DNA of 64,000 nucleotides, taken from positions 52,226,001-52,290,000 of the forward strand of contig NC_059346.1 in the NCBI RefSeq assembly GCF_019703515.2, given 5' to 3'. The translations under genes were made by a program, and so were the position numbers. Below, piece by piece: positions 41,701-53,693 of the stretch (positions are counted from its first letter, which is position 1; the number at the start of each line of letters is the position of its first letter). Source of the stretch: Myxocyprinus asiaticus (lineage: Eukaryota > Chordata > Actinopteri > Cypriniformes > Catostomidae). The notes under the pieces are model-generated. The model worked only from the letters and a program-made list of their open reading frames with translations. It had not been told where the DNA came from and did not search any database.

Positions 41701-44696
41701 GTAAATGCAGGCATTTAATAAATGGTACTATTTTATTTCAATTTTAGATTTTGACATTCCAGTGAGGTTAAGTATCTACCTCACTGGTCATAGAAATATT
41801 CTGTTGCACTTCAAGTGCTTAAAAACACAAAAGCGGTAATCAGTCATGTTGGGACTGGTAACTGGTTTACCTTGTTGGTTTGTAATATTTTGGAATGAAA
41901 GCAGGCAGGAAGGGCATGGAGCCAAAGATAGGCATAGGACCGAATCGCGTAGGCCGGAGAATACTCCCATGTCTGCATTCCTGTTCCATACAGTAGGTAG
42001 TGAGTCTGGCCAGCAAAAAAAAAAAAAAAAAAAAGAAAAAGAAAAAGAGAGTGAAAAATTAGCTTTTAAGAATGTCTCGAGTAACTTTTTTAAATATCAA
42101 ATTTTTTTGTTTACATGAAGAATATTTATATTCATTTATACGGCCCAGTGATCGGAGGTTTAACCCTTACTCACTGTTCATTAGAGGTTTACAGTTTTAC
42201 TGTCCAGGTCGAATTTGACCCAAAATATCAAATGTGTAATTCTGCCCTTTTTTAAAAAAATTATGTAATAACTCTAACTTTATTCAATTAAAAACACTAA
42301 AGTTATGCATTTTGGGGGGATTTTACGGTATTCCCCCCCCCCCCCCCCGTATTTACCTCTAAATTACTAACTCCATTCATTTTCATATAGAAAACACATT
42401 TTATGTTATCTTCACTTCTATAAAAAAAATTAACTTCAGAAATATAAATAAATAAATAGTCAAAATAACAAAATATCTCAGACATGTGGACCATCTGCTG
42501 GAATAAAATAAAAATTATATGAAATAAAAATTATAACCAGTAGATGGCCTCAAGAGCTCCATACATTGGCTGATCTCTATAACCTAATGTTGCTGTAACA
42601 AACTTCATTTCTGATATTATTGCAAGTTATGCATTGGATATATATTTAGACATTAGATAAAACAATTACTTGTCAAACTGTAGCATTTTTCTAAACCAAT
42701 TGTGTGAACATATTTTGTAATGATGGCCCAATATGCGGTCAAACCTGACCATGCTGTTACAGTCAAATCTGACTAATTATTTTATTTATTTTCAAACATC
42801 AAAATTCTAGCATAAACGGTCACACAGGGTGTGGGTGTGGTACTTTGGTATGGGTGAACATGTTTGTCAAAATGACCCAAACAGCGATTAAGGGTTAAAG
42901 TGACCACAATATAATTTTTTCCCCCTAAAGGGTCAACTTACAGGGTGATTCACACATTTTACTTTTACTATTACATAGTTTTCCATAATTATTCTCATTA
43001 CCGTAACAATCATTGTATTACAGTTAAAAAGATGCTGTTGTATAAGGAATTTATTTTTTATTAAAATCAGAAAAAATGAAAAGGCAGTACCAAAGGAGTA
43101 CTAATATGTTGTATAAATATTTTACATCATAATATTGTTTTCTTACATTGCCATAGTGAGAACTGGGGGGGTAAAATGTGCATAACTGTCATGAAAAAGG
43201 GGGGCTTTATTTTCTATATGCAAAATATAAATTTCTTATTTTTTCTTTTGAATTTAGAGTAAAATAGAACCAGGGCATTTCTTGACAGGTTTCATGAGAA
43301 TCACCCTATACATTTAGTTCAAGTTTATCACACCAAAAAAAGTTGCAATTTAGTTTTTTTAAGATCATTTCCACCCCATCTCTCTGGCCCCTAGAATTAA
43401 ATGGGCCATTTTAGCAGCTGTACCATTAACACTTCTATATAAACACCCTATTTTTGCATGTGAAATAAGTAACAAACTATATGCAAATGGTCAGGAATAG
43501 ACATGGTCATCTACTGGATATATAACTCAAGTTCATAGTGAAAAGAACTGCATCTGGACAGACTCATTGCTGGGCAAAACAGTGTCACAAATAAAGTGTA
43601 AACAATGAACTGAGAACACGTGCAACTCACTGGCTCCCAGTAATTGTAGGTTTCATCACAGTCAGAGATGTTACTGAGTAAAGCCGCACAGAAGCGAGCT
43701 GAGACTAAGCACTTGAATGCCGTGGAGCCCTCAGGAGCCCACACCTGTCCTGCCTTACTGGATGACCTGTAATGGAGAGTGGGGTATTGGAGGTAATGTG
43801 CTTGCTTATCAGAGAGCAAACTAATCCAAGTAGGTATTGCTGCAGCCTGGAGATCTCCAGAAGAGGGCGGGAAAACCACAGAATGGGGCGGGGTTACTCC
43901 AAAACACACGGTTAGAGACTGGAGCTCCCGCCCCTTTTTGGAGATCGGCCTGTAGCAACTAATAAGCAATAGGGGGACAGAGCACAGGATTGTTATACAA
44001 GGTTGCCATTTTACTTATTTATTTTCAACTATATCATTCTAAATAATAATAATAATAATGTAACAGAATGACAATAATGTCAGTTGCGTGTGATTATATT
44101 GCTCTGCGTTGTTCAGCTAATGACAGTGTAAGAAGATTATGAAATGTGCGAATGTCAACCAAAGACTGTTGGGCTATGTTATGATACACAGCATCAAATG
44201 TATTCATACGCAATTGGCAGATGTTTCCTAGTGCTACATAGTGTCACTAAATAAAATATTCAACACATCCACTTTTAATATGATCAGCTGGCTATGAGAC
44301 GCCGATCAGTGTTTTCCTGCATACCAGTGAGTGAATGAATGAATGAATGAATGAATGAAAAGCGTCATGTTACAATGAAGTATCACAGGGACCGATTAAA
44401 ATGGAGTGACAGTACATTGTCTCTTTCCGAAGCCTTGGACAGGTTATGAACACTGTATGTTTACCTCTCCTTTATTAACGCATTAGCGAGCTAGCAGTGA
44501 GCTGTCAAGAACAGTAAACATATTACATTGCGCACGGGCTGCTTACTTACTCATTTCGTGGGTCACTTGACTTATTGTCCTCAACACATTTGTCGTCTTT
44601 TGTTGCTCGGTTGTCAGCGCTTGGTGTGTTGTTCACGTTGTTGGCATCTTGTTTGCTTCCCCGTCTGCTGCGTTGACGGAGTCCCTTCGACGCCAT
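29769..44696 (-). CDS. alg9: alg9: dolichyl-P-mannose alpha-1,2-mannosyltransferase, complete
   Basis: ER-membrane GT22 enzyme that adds alpha-1,2-linked mannose from dolichyl-phosphate-mannose during assembly of the lipid-linked N-glycan precursor. Fifteen exons: 44551-44696, 43631-43766, 41871-42005, 41547-41617, 41355-41443, 40076-40211, 39565-39652, 39307-39412, 39027-39149, 38758-38912, 38214-38343, 36200-36347, 35983-36112, 33240-33370, 29769-29892. They sum to 1848 bp, 615 residues plus TGA, against about 611 in human. Exon 2 holds the lumenal acidic motif [11 protein letters not shown]. Exon 10 holds [19 protein letters not shown], a conserved GT22 stretch. Hydrophobic membrane segments run through exons 4-11. 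The start ATG opens with MASKGLRQR, like mammalian ALG9, followed by a poorly conserved polar stretch. The C-terminus is basic. Thirteen introns are GT-AG. Intron 14 has a GC donor and contains a 1.6-kb Tc1 copy. The reading frame is clean, so the gene is probably functional. Confidence 0.96.
30110..31736 (-). mobile_element. Tc1-like transposon, copy B, full length, inactive, in alg9 intron 14
   Basis: Ends are TACAGTTGTGCTCAAAAGTT and its inverse (31717-31736). The transposase gene on the minus strand spans from ATG 31353 ([20 protein letters not shown]) to TAA at 30332. Lesions: a frameshift near 31272-31285, an in-frame TGA at 31043-31045 (same site as copy A) and a TGA at 30476-30478 where copy A has CGA. 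Catalytic segments [23 protein letters not shown] and [10 protein letters not shown] are otherwise preserved. Same family as copy A at 21989-23108. Confidence 0.9.
31832..32150. repeat. Fragment resembling a Tc1-type terminal repeat
   Basis: Begins cagtggtgtccaaaaatctg, a phrase like the termini of fish Tc1 elements. No matching right end or transposase was found. In alg9 intron 14. Confidence 0.4.
32391..33139. mobile_element. Long-inverted-repeat MITE ('ttcacccaaaa' family), both ends
   Basis: Left end aagggattgttcacccaaaa and the inverse of aaaggaatagttcacccaaa at the right. The inverted arms extend about 100 bp and include 'gccatcccagatgtg' on the left and its inverse on the right. In alg9 intron 14, about 100 bp from exon 14. 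Confidence 0.75.
33400..33935 (+). mobile_element. 3' remnant of an L1/Tx1-type LINE
   Basis: One frame at about 33418 reads [20 protein letters not shown], the Cys-Cys-His-Cys motif at the C-terminus of L1/Tx1 ORF2 proteins. Another frame (33560-33760) reads [20 protein letters not shown] and [12 protein letters not shown], as in the ORF2 tail. Frames are broken. It ends near aatcaataaaactg. In alg9 intron 13, close to exon 14. Confidence 0.65.
34137..35567. mobile_element. hAT-like composite (CGATATATCGG relatives) containing a SINE
   Basis: Left end tagtgatggaccgatatatc and an inverse-type right end ttggtcgaccacta. The phrase 'ttggccgattaa' followed by 'aactttcccttgtgtcagtt' occurs at about 34218 and again at 35280, so the block was partly duplicated or built by nesting. 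No target duplication was found. In alg9 intron 13. Confidence 0.6.
34312..34708 (+). mobile_element. tRNA-derived SINE, copy 5, internally deleted
   Basis: Family head GCCTGGGTAGCTCA and tail GGGCATTCCAAATTGGGGAG plus poly(A). About 40 bp of the 3' body are missing near 34630. Inside the hAT-like composite. Confidence 0.82.
36871..37474. mobile_element. Inverted-repeat MITE with 'ttaaaggaatatttcgggtt' ends
   Basis: The left end TTAAAGGAATATTTCGGGTT and the inverse of AAAGGAACATGCTGGGTTCA at the right. The arms share 'aatcgacagcatttgt' in inverted form (about 36909 and 37420). In alg9 intron 11. Confidence 0.7.
40526..41162. mobile_element. Long-inverted-repeat MITE ('ttcacccaaaa' family)
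   Basis: Left end ttaaaggaatggttcaccca and a diverged inverse right end near 41145-41162, with the same inner arms as at 32391-33139. In alg9 intron 5. Confidence 0.7.
42120..43510. other. alg9 intron 2, no recognised element
   Basis: AT-rich sequence with a run of about 17 C at 42332-42348. Phrases such as 'caaatttgacc/tgacc' suggest an old repeat, but no ends or coding frame were recognised. Confidence 0.4.
44331..44359. repeat. (GAAT)n microsatellite
   Basis: About seven GAAT units in alg9 intron 1. Confidence 0.9.
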
Positions 44697-44983
44697 GTTT
44701 CTACAGGCCGCGCGTGGCGTTATGATCACTCTGAACGCAGCCAGAGTGTCTATCAAGGCAAGTCAGCCCACTCGGCAGCCATCACAAGCGGCCGTAGCAT
44801 AAAAGTACTAAGGCGCATGCGCGTTTTAGAGTTGATTGACAGACTGTCTCCGTATCTGAAAGCTGAGTGGCTCTTTTACCTGTAAGGCGGGACTTTTCTA
44901 CAACCGCATTTTATTAGAGGTGCTCCATCTCTGCTAAACCGTCTCTGACGCAGCGGAGCTCAATGGAACTGGCGCAACACTCA

Positions 44984-45542
44984 TGCACAGATCAGCCACA
45001 ACATTAAAACCACCTGCCTAATATTGTGCAGGTCCCCCTCGTGCCACCAAAACAACGCCAACCCGCATCTCAGAACAGCATTCTGAGATGATATTCTTCT
45101 CACCACAATTGTACAGAGTGGTTATCTGAGTTACTGCAGCCTTTCTGTCAGCTCAAACCAGTCTGACCATTCTCTGTTGACCTCTCTCATCAGCAAGGCA
45201 TTTCTGTTCACAGAACTGCTGCTCACTGGATGTTTTTTTGTTTTTGGCACTATTCTGAGTAAATTATAGAGACCGTTGTGTGTGAAAATCCCAGGAGATC
45301 AGCAGTTACAGAAATACTCAAACCAGCCTGTCTGGCACCAACAATCATGCCACGGTCCAAATCACTGAGATCACATTTTTCCCCCATTCTGATGGTTGAT
45401 GTGAACATGAAATGAAGCTCCTGACCCGTATCGGCATGATTTTTTATGCACTGCACTATAATCACATGGGTGATTGTTGGTGCCAGATGGGCTGGTTTGA
45501 GTATTAGGCAGGTGGTTTTAATGTTGTGGCTGATCGGTGTAT
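44984..45542 (-). mobile_element. Internally deleted Tc1-like element
   Basis: Both ends carry GATCAGCCACAACATTAAAA in inverted orientation. Only the transposase start survives, on the minus strand: MGEKCDLSDLDRGMIVGARQ followed by ADLLGFSHTTVS, a Tc1 helix-turn-helix. The catalytic domain is deleted. It sits 290 bp upstream of the alg9 start. A related fragment is at 51018-51353. Confidence 0.8.
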
Positions 45543-47531
45543 GATTATGGTGTAATTCAATTAAAACCAAATTTAAAAAATGAAAATGCTAAAATTGTCC
45601 TAACTAAAAGTACTGTACCAGAATGGTAAAGTACAATAATGGGATCAGATGGTACTGAATAATTACCATATTCATATATCATGGAATTATGATAGGCTAC
45701 CGTGTAAAAAAAAAAAAGTATTAGTATGGTGTTTTTTGCTATTGTGGCTTTGTAATGTAAATACTTGGCACTATATTATTTACTATATAATGAAACATGA
45801 TGAAACATTTAGACTTTTTCAAACTTTTTGATGCCAAGGTCGTTCAAATATGATGATCCTTGTGGAGGGCCCCCCTACTTAAAAATAAAGTGAAAAATAA
45901 AGACAGCTATATTTTTTGTTTATAGACCCATTTATACTATGTGAGAAAAATAGTGAACGTGATATTCTGAAGACAACATGTTTGAGAAATTTAATAATCG
46001 GCATACTACAGAGTGAAATATTTAATAATATGTATCTTTTTCCCCACTATTAGAGTAATGTTAGAAACATTTTCAATTCCAATTTATTTGTATAGGGCTT
46101 TTCACAATAAATATTGTACCAAATCTGTTTTACACAGAACCCCCAGTAAATGAACACTAAGAAATATATAAATATTTGTTCATAACCTATGTAACTATAT
46201 GCAGATCTGCTTACCACAAATCATCTCATAATTTCTGTTCTTTAAAAAGCAGAATGATACAGTAACAATGTCAAATTCAGTACATTTTTGTTTGTTTTTT
46301 GTACTGAAATGTTCAGCTGACTCCAAGCACCATATGTAAGGTCAGTACTTTAAAAAAAAAACAAAAAACCTTCAGATGAAATGAAATTAATTGAAAGCGA
46401 TGCCTAAACATGCATAATAAATTCATGTACCACTAGAAATAGGGCACAATTCATAACAGCAATTAATTCATTTCCAAAACCTCATTGCATTTCACTAAAT
46501 GAAAGTGTTTCATAGTACTACAGAAATTTGTAAACATTTCTTGGATGCCTTTTTAAAACAAACCTACACACTCTGACGGTAAAATCGTAAAGATTCATAC
46601 AACTTTTCTAAATTTGGCAAATTCGTATTAATTCGTACGACTTTCACTACAGCCAATGATGTCACTGGACATCGTTTCCATCTAACATATGACAATTAGT
46701 TGCTTCTGTCACACACAACAGCTTCCTATCATGTTTACACACTCTACTGATTGGTTAAGTTTAGATAAGGGGGTTGGATAAGGGCATAATATTAATAAGC
46801 ATGTCATTAACACCTCGTACACGAACTCGCGCTTACTTCCACATTAGACATCCGGGCATTTGTACATGATGAAATCGTACAAATTCATACAACTGAACTG
46901 GCACTAAATCATATAAAATAGCCAACTCATAAAATATGTAAAAATTTTCATGAGACTGGGTTGAACAAACCACATGCAAGTGAATGGTGACCAGACCTTT
47001 CAAGCTTCAAAATTTGTTCACTTTCACAATTCATAAAGTGAAAGTGGAGATTTATAGTAAAAAAAATTATTGAAATATTGATCTGTTTCTCACCTACACT
47101 TATGCTGCTTCTGAAGACATGGATTTAATTACTGGAGTTGTATGGATTACTTTTATGTGGCCTTTATGTGCTTTTTGGAGCTTGAAAGGTCTGGTCACCA
47201 TTCACTTGCATTGTATGGACCTACAGAGCTAGAAAATTCTTCTAAAAATCTTCATTTGTGTTCTGCAGAAGAAAGAAAGTCATACACATCAGGAATGACA
47301 TGACAGAGTAAATTATTAGATAATTTTCATTTTTGGGTGAACTATCCCCTTAAGCTTTCACTTTTGTTGATTTATCAGAGAACTACAGAACAAATCCTCA
47401 GTTAAAATATACAGACTCACTCAGTTTGCTTATACTGTATATATATAAAGCTAAACTTAATATACATTAATATCTGAGTTTATACATCCTTTTGATATGC
47501 TCTGTGTAAATCATTACTTATGCCTCTTTGA
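45543..47531. other. Spacer between deleted Tc1 element and fdxacb1 remnant
   Basis: No coding exon recognised. 46560-46960 contains 'aaatcgtaaagattcatac' and a similar phrase near 46870, and ends 'ttttcatgagactgggttg', like the end of the SINE-like repeat near 60030. 46975-47355 is the right part of a 'ttcacccaaaa' MITE ending gggtgaactatcccc. The rest is AT-rich. Confidence 0.5.
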
Positions 47532-50500
47532 TCACCTCAGGGTTATCTGCAGGCGAAGAGGTAACAGTCTCCGTAGCTGATTCTGTAGTCCCAATACCTG
47601 GTTGTGAAAGAGGGCACGGTCCAATGACTGATAAGTCAGCCTATAGCAGAGGCTTGCATGACCCATGTGTGGGTGATCTACTAATGCTACATCCAAGTGG
47701 CCTCTCGCACAAAGGCATGAAAATCCAGTTCGTCATAGCTATCTGGGTCCATCCAGAAACTGATGTCATGTGAGAAGCTTGGTGGGTAAAGAGATAATGG
47801 GCAAAACGTTCCAAGTGGATTGAGTTCAAAGTCCTTAAGAAAGCGAGGATTGGCACTCCAAAGCAAAGCTGAAGATCAGAGTGGCTAAATGATCCAAGTT
47901 TATTGAGACAAGATTTAATTGTAGACCTTCATTAAGATCTGAAACCAAAGGGAAAGATGCAATCCGTCCAAACTTGGGAAGCATCTTTGAATTCATCCAC
48001 ATTTGCTGCTCTACATCTGTCTGCCCCTCTTCAAAGGAGATGCCATAAGAAGCAAGCAGTGACTCTAAACAGTCTTGGAAGCACTGGAGAGGATGAGATT
48101 CAGCCAGGAACATTCCCACCAGTAAAAGCTGGTGGAAAACAGGAGAAAGGCTTGGGGAGATGGGAACTCTCTGAAAGGCCAGGCCACTGACCGCATGAAG
48201 TGTACCAGGGCTGAAGTCCTCATTCTGCGTGATCTCCTGGACATTAAGTAACAGAGACGGCCGTAGTGCATAGCTGCCAGTAAAGCTTTGTTGGTCCTTC
48301 ATTGACTCACAGATTTGTTGCTCATTTTCACTTCGGTCAAATATATAGGTGTCAGCTGGTTTAATCCAGTAGATGTCCGAGTGGGTCAGACTGGAGTCAC
48401 ATGCCTGAAGCTTTTCTGGTAGGTATAGCTTAACAGTTCTGGGAAGTCCTCATTCATAGTGCATACAGGCCACACTGACTTTAGCTCTCTCAATAAATGT
48501 TCCTGGACAGTTTTCACTGGGTGGTGTGACTGCTGACCAAGGAAATTCCTGACACTCAGAAAAAGGTTATCAATAAACAGGTATCCACTAGTGATCGATC
48601 GATGTGGGTTTTTTAATGGCCGAGGCCCATACCGATATATAGAGAGCAGAGTGGCTGACAGGCTGATATAATGCAGTTGTGTATATACATATACATCACA
48701 AACTCGTGTGAAAACACACGGCCCCATTCTAGGAGACAAATTACCAATGTAAACAAATACCGATGTACAGGACCACTGCTTCTCTGTTCTGAGTCACTCG
48801 GGTATGGTCTTGGGTGAAAAGACAGAAAAGAAAAAAATTTGTTGGATGGAGTGATGTTAAAAGATCGAATTTTAGTGCTTGTTCGCCATCTCCATTTCTT
48901 CGTGGTCCAGTGTTGTGGCCGTGCGGTGAATTTCATTTAAGGTTTGAATTGTGGAGCATCATACACTACAAGATTTTCTGTATAGTCGGCCCTAAAATAT
49001 TAAACAAGTTCAATAATCTCCAACTAGATGTAATCATTTAACTATCTTTCCAATTTGATGACATTTTGTTCCACTCCTGAGTAATTGATTAACCTCTGTC
49101 CTGACCTTGTACATGCATATATCGCCTCTCACCTGTTTGATCGCTTGATTTCGCTCCAACTTTATCTCACAAAAACAAACTCTCTCTTCTGAGAACTTGA
49201 TATTGCCAGTTACCTCACAATAAGATAAACACTGCAACATATATTAGCTGTAATTCAGTATATCACAAGCCATAACAGCTAAAGCTGTGGCAATCATGGG
49301 AGAGAAATCCAGCATGTCTTGCACTAGAGAGTGGATCTGCGAGAGCAGTTTTTACATTTGTCTACAATTTTTTTGTTGTCGATAATTTTGATTGATCGTT
49401 TCAGCCCTTGTATTTGAATACACTAAAAATGTTAACTATAATGAGACAATTTCAAATGTACAACGTATCTGGGAAATTAAAACTAATATGACAAATAGAC
49501 ACTGATGGAAATTTTACAACTCAGTCCATCAGATATTTGTAGCAAAACCTCTCTATGTGACCTGTGAAGCTGGTACTCATGTGTCAGTGGCAAAAAATTC
49601 AGAAAATACAATGAACAAGAACACAGGTGAACATAGGTGAGGGAAAAACAAGCCCTGAGTCTCTATTTACATACTATCCATACTAAATAAAATGTGACAA
49701 GAACAAAATGTCAGCCAAAGAAGTTTGTCATAACAATGTGATCTTCATGGAAGTACACCTGGGCACAGAAGGAGGACTGAAAAGTGTGACGCATAGTACA
49801 ATGTTTTTTTTTTATTTTTTTTAATTTTTTTTTTTATGGCATCTGCTCTTTTAGGTTGTGGTTTTGATATTATTATACAGTATATTAATCTATGGCCATT
49901 TTTAAATAAAGTTTCTATTCATTGAATGTATTTAATGTTTTGGAGGCTATCAGTTTACACAGCCAATAATTAAAAAATCCCATATATCATTCCATTTATT
50001 ATCTCTGCAATATATTGGTCGACCACAAGTATCCACTAAATTCAAGGAAATAGATGAAGGAATGAGTGTAATGGTGGAAGTTTCTTTCAAAAAGTTAACA
50101 GCCCATTGTGTTTTGCATAATATGATAGACAGACAAATGGATGGCCTCTCTTCCAGCCATATCCAATTTTATTAAACATGTAAATGATGTAAACAAACGG
50201 CATGGCCATGTCATCACTAAATCGCCACTTAGCGGAATATTTATAAGACAGTGTAGGGGAGTCTTAATGTTGTTTCAAACCCTTTCTTTGCATCTTTTTC
50301 TCCATACAATGAAAGTGAATGGTGACTGAGGCAAATATTCTGCCTTTACTGTTTCACAGAAGAAAGTCACGTGTGTTCGGAATAACATTAGTGTGATTAA
50401 ATGATCATTTCATAATTTTTATCCAGTTTGGATGATTATGAGCTAATTTAGGTTGATGTATCCATCAGCAGCAGCAACAAGGTATAACTTACCTGTTCAA

Positions 50501-50648
50501 ATATTCACTCAACTCTGCAGGAGGCTCAAAACAAATGGTCTCCTTACCAGTGGTTTTCTCCATTTTCAATTTCTCTGGCATGATGTATTGGAGACTACGA
50601 GTGAAGAGGTGGGTCAGTGCTCCATCTACATGAAAACCTTTTTCTTGA
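47532..50648 (-). pseudogene. fdxacb1: fdxacb1 remnant: 3' two exons with three frame breaks, 5' exons not found
   Basis: Homologous to FDXACB1, a poorly understood protein with an N-terminal methyltransferase-like region and a C-terminal ferredoxin-fold anticodon-binding (FDX-ACB) domain. Exon 50493-50648 encodes FHVDGALTHLFTRSLQY, close to the human protein. It splices in phase (AG then G) to the last exon, 47532-48548, which begins NFLGQQSHHPVKT. That exon contains LRPSLLLNVQEITQ, SLYPP and, near the end, SLCYRLTYQS of the FDX-ACB domain. Its frame is broken three times: near 48438-48445 (one base short), near 47862-47872 (a short deletion just before the LWSANPRFLKDF segment) and near 47690-47702 (codons missing before HPHMGHASL). 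The 1017-bp length fits a net loss of 1 modulo 3. No N-terminal exons were seen between 50649 and the ufc1 end at 52341. A 1.44-kb hAT-like element lies in the intron. Base-calling error could explain one break but hardly all three. Confidence 0.82.
48589..50028. mobile_element. hAT-like element in the fdxacb1 remnant intron, perfect 8-bp target duplication
   Basis: Begins TAGTGATCGATCGATG and ends TTGGTCGACCACAA, imperfect inverted ends. Flanked by gtatccac at 48581-48588 and 50029-50036. 1440 bp without a recognised transposase. It begins 40 bp beyond the last-exon acceptor of fdxacb1. Confidence 0.82.
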
Positions 50649-50748
50649 CTCATCACAAGAATAGTATAAGAAATACTGAACACATAATTCCTTACCATTA
50701 ACACTTTTATAAAAATGTTTTACCTTAACAACTGTAAGGGAACCATTA

Positions 50749-50855
50749 AAAGTTCTTGATTAAAGGTATAGTGTAATCGAGCTTGAAATCATGACCATGT
50801 CTAGAGACTGCAATTTCAAGATGTACAGTGAAAAAGGAGTTATATTTTTGCACTA
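50749..50855. repeat. Fragment of the 'ttcacccaaaa' MITE interior
   Basis: The phrase 'gcttgaaatcatgaccatg' with its surroundings matches the interior near 32800 (gcttgaaatcatgatcgtg). No ends present. Confidence 0.5.
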
Positions 50856-51017
50856 ACCAGAGGAACAATCATCGCTGAAATGTTGCTCTGGTCATCTTGA
50901 AATAACGGTGTCCTGAAAATCCAAAGCCTGTATCGTGTTTGCAGAGCAAATAATGAATGAATGAATGAATGTTACATTTATATAGCGCTTTTCTGACACT
51001 ACACTCAAAGTGGTCTG

Positions 51018-51353
51018 GTTTGACTATTTCTGTAACTGCTAATCTCCTGGGATTTTCACGCACAACAGTCTCTAGAATTTACTCAGAATGGTGCCAAAAA
51101 CAAAAAACATCCAATGAGTGGCAGTTATGTGGACAGAAACACTTGTTGATGAGAGAGGTCAACAGAGAACCGCCAGACTGGTTTGAACTGACAAAGTCTA
51201 CGGTAACTCAGATAACCACTCTGTACAATTGTGGTGAGAAGAGTAACATCTCAGAATGTTATTCTGAGATGCGGGTTGGCACTGATTTGGTGGCACGAGG
51301 GGGACCTACACAATATTAGGCAGGTGGTTTTAATGTTGTGGCTGATCGGTGAA
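51018..51353 (+). mobile_element. Tc1-like fragment, 5'-truncated
   Basis: Encodes ADLLGF-type NLLGFSRTTVSRIYSEW and TVTQITTLYNCGEKSNISEC, the DNA-binding part of a Tc1 transposase. It ends with the inverted repeat TTTTAATGTTGTGGCTGATC, like the element at 44984-45542. Confidence 0.78.
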
Positions 51354-51374
51354 TGTGCATATACAGTATATAGA

Positions 51375-51520
51375 TACACTCACTATGCACTTTATTAGGA
51401 ATAACTGTACACCTACTTACTCATGCAATTATCTATAATCCAATCATGGCAGCAGTTCAATGCATAAAATCAAGCAGATATGTAATGTTCACATCAACCA
51501 TCAGAATGGGGAAAAATGCA
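51375..51520. mobile_element. Solo Tc1-type terminal repeat
   Basis: The 'cactttattaggaataactg ... gttcacatcaaccatcagaa' segment is the left end of another fish Tc1 element without its body. 51521-52340, up to the ufc1 stop, is AT-rich with nothing recognised. Confidence 0.5.
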
Positions 51521-53693
51521 TCCCTTAGCCTAAAGCCATCACCTCTCAGAAAATCACAAATGATGCAGTTATTCCATTTATGTTATCAGCAGATGATATC
51601 TTAAACAGCTTTTATTTGTAACATTTTAAAGGTCACTAAACTTTGTGGTATTAAACCATTCAAAATGTTACAAATTCAACCACACACATATCACCACTAA
51701 ATAAAAATTTGAATAGATGATAATTCTGCATTATATTATAAACTATGGTTTAGAAGTAAATATATTTAGACATTAATACTTGCATATTGCCAAGTTTTTC
51801 TTGGTTTTTAATTTTTATCATTTGCTTACAAGTATTTAAAAATATTCGCAAGAAATGGTTGTGTTAGAAACTAATTGTTAGTCTAATGATGAATTGGCAA
51901 CCCAGTCATTGGAGCAACTTTATTAAAACCCTGGGGGCTTCCCTGCACTTTGTGTAATTTAATATTCAATGGACTTAAAGTTATCTGTGTGAGCAAGTTA
52001 TTTGTCATCCTCATGATGACCCCCAAAGTTCACAAATTAAAATTGTTCCACATCGGTGAACCAGCATTGACTAATGAAAAACATACATACTACAAATAAC
52101 AGGCATCACATACACCTTGGCAATATTGAAACAACCATGGCCTATGGTTAGAAAATACAGATCTATGTACATTTGTAAAATGTGAATGTGTAGTACACAG
52201 TTTCTGTGAGGTTGCAAATAAGAAATTTGAAACCACAAAGACAGCAAGCCATGATCTCAAACAAACGGTTGTTAACACGGTCATTTGTGCTCGCAGTTAT
52301 ACCATTAAGACATAGGTAAATGCAAAAACTGCTACTGTTTTCAGCTGTTTCGCTGATCTTTATGTTGAGTTATGCCTTTTGCAATGAGGTCGGGAATCTC
52401 AACTGCAAGCCATGGTCCAAGCTTGGGAGAAAACAGAGATTAGTGTTTATTAGATGCAATAAATTCATAACTAAATATTTCAGAAACAAACGGCATAATA
52501 TTTCATTTGCAACTTTACTTCCTCCCAAAGCCATGAGATGAGCCAATCCAAACTTTGGTACATTTCTTGGCCACAGTGGTTTGAAGTGATCTGTCAAGCA
52601 GATTTTGCCACCTCTGAGATAAAACAAAGATCCTTTCTTAACAAAAGGCAACAAAATATGTAAGAAATGTAAAATTTAAGACGTTCCAACCTGTACATCT
52701 TGGCTGTCTTCCCATCTAGCTCAGGAATGGCCACTTCAGGCACTGTGGCTGGATTTGTAACTGGAATCTGGACACTGGGATGAAGACAATCACTCACACG
52801 ACCAATTATTATTAAACATGAGTGAAGTCAAAAATGTCTTACATCAAATTCCATGTCAAATTCATATTTGAGAAGCTCATAGATGTAGCAGCATTTTCCC
52901 AACCACCAGCGCAGAAAAGATACATTAATACTCAATGATAAACTCTGAGACATCAATCAGAAATTATACCTATAATCAGCAGAAACAGCCAAGTAAAGGA
53001 CTCTGCAGAACAATAATGGGTGTTTTCAAATCTGTGGGCGTTTCTATCAGGAAGACTCGCAGACTTAATTGAAATTTAAGATGACATTTTTTGATGAATA
53101 GAACACAGAAATGTAATGTCTCTCTTTGGCGTAAGCCATGTCTGGCAGTCCGAAGAAGTTGTACTCGGAACTGTCATATCCTGCCGGAGATAGGAGGCAG
53201 GGGCGAGGAGCCTATCCCTGTGCAGGATGGGACTCAACCTGTGGTGGTTGGGTGGTGGAGGTTGCTGTGTTAACACACTGAAACAGCAATGTGATAGATT
53301 GTGAGCAGACATGTAAAGCAATGGCTTACATGTGATTGGCTAGGAGTTACCTAGCTTATGGTGCGATGATGTACAGCTACTAGTCTTCCCGCTAAAACTA
53401 CGTTGCGCTTACATTTCTAAACTAACCAATGGTTTGAAAATGCCCACTGATTGGGAAAAGCCCAATTTTGTTCTGCAGACCTGTAAGTCTCAAAACAGCA
53501 GTAAAAAATTGACCTTGTGCCCTCTTTGTTGGACTCTAGACGAAACCAATCATTATCAGCTGCTTTGTTATTTTCAGCATACTGAAAAACAAAACAACGA
53601 GCAAAATCCGCATTATTTTAAGCAGCAGCATAGCAATCATTTCAAAAGTGAGGGGGACAGAATGATTAGTGCAAGACAAACATAAATATATGA

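Noticed and set aside
52090..52284. Possible missing 5' exon of fdxacb1
   Set aside because: The frame shows none of the N-terminal FDXACB1 landmarks and has no sound splice sites.
52521..52524. Use of the GT 4 bp downstream as a working ufc1 exon 5 donor
   Set aside because: It would add four bases, shift the frame and reach a stop within about ten codons, losing the conserved C-terminus.
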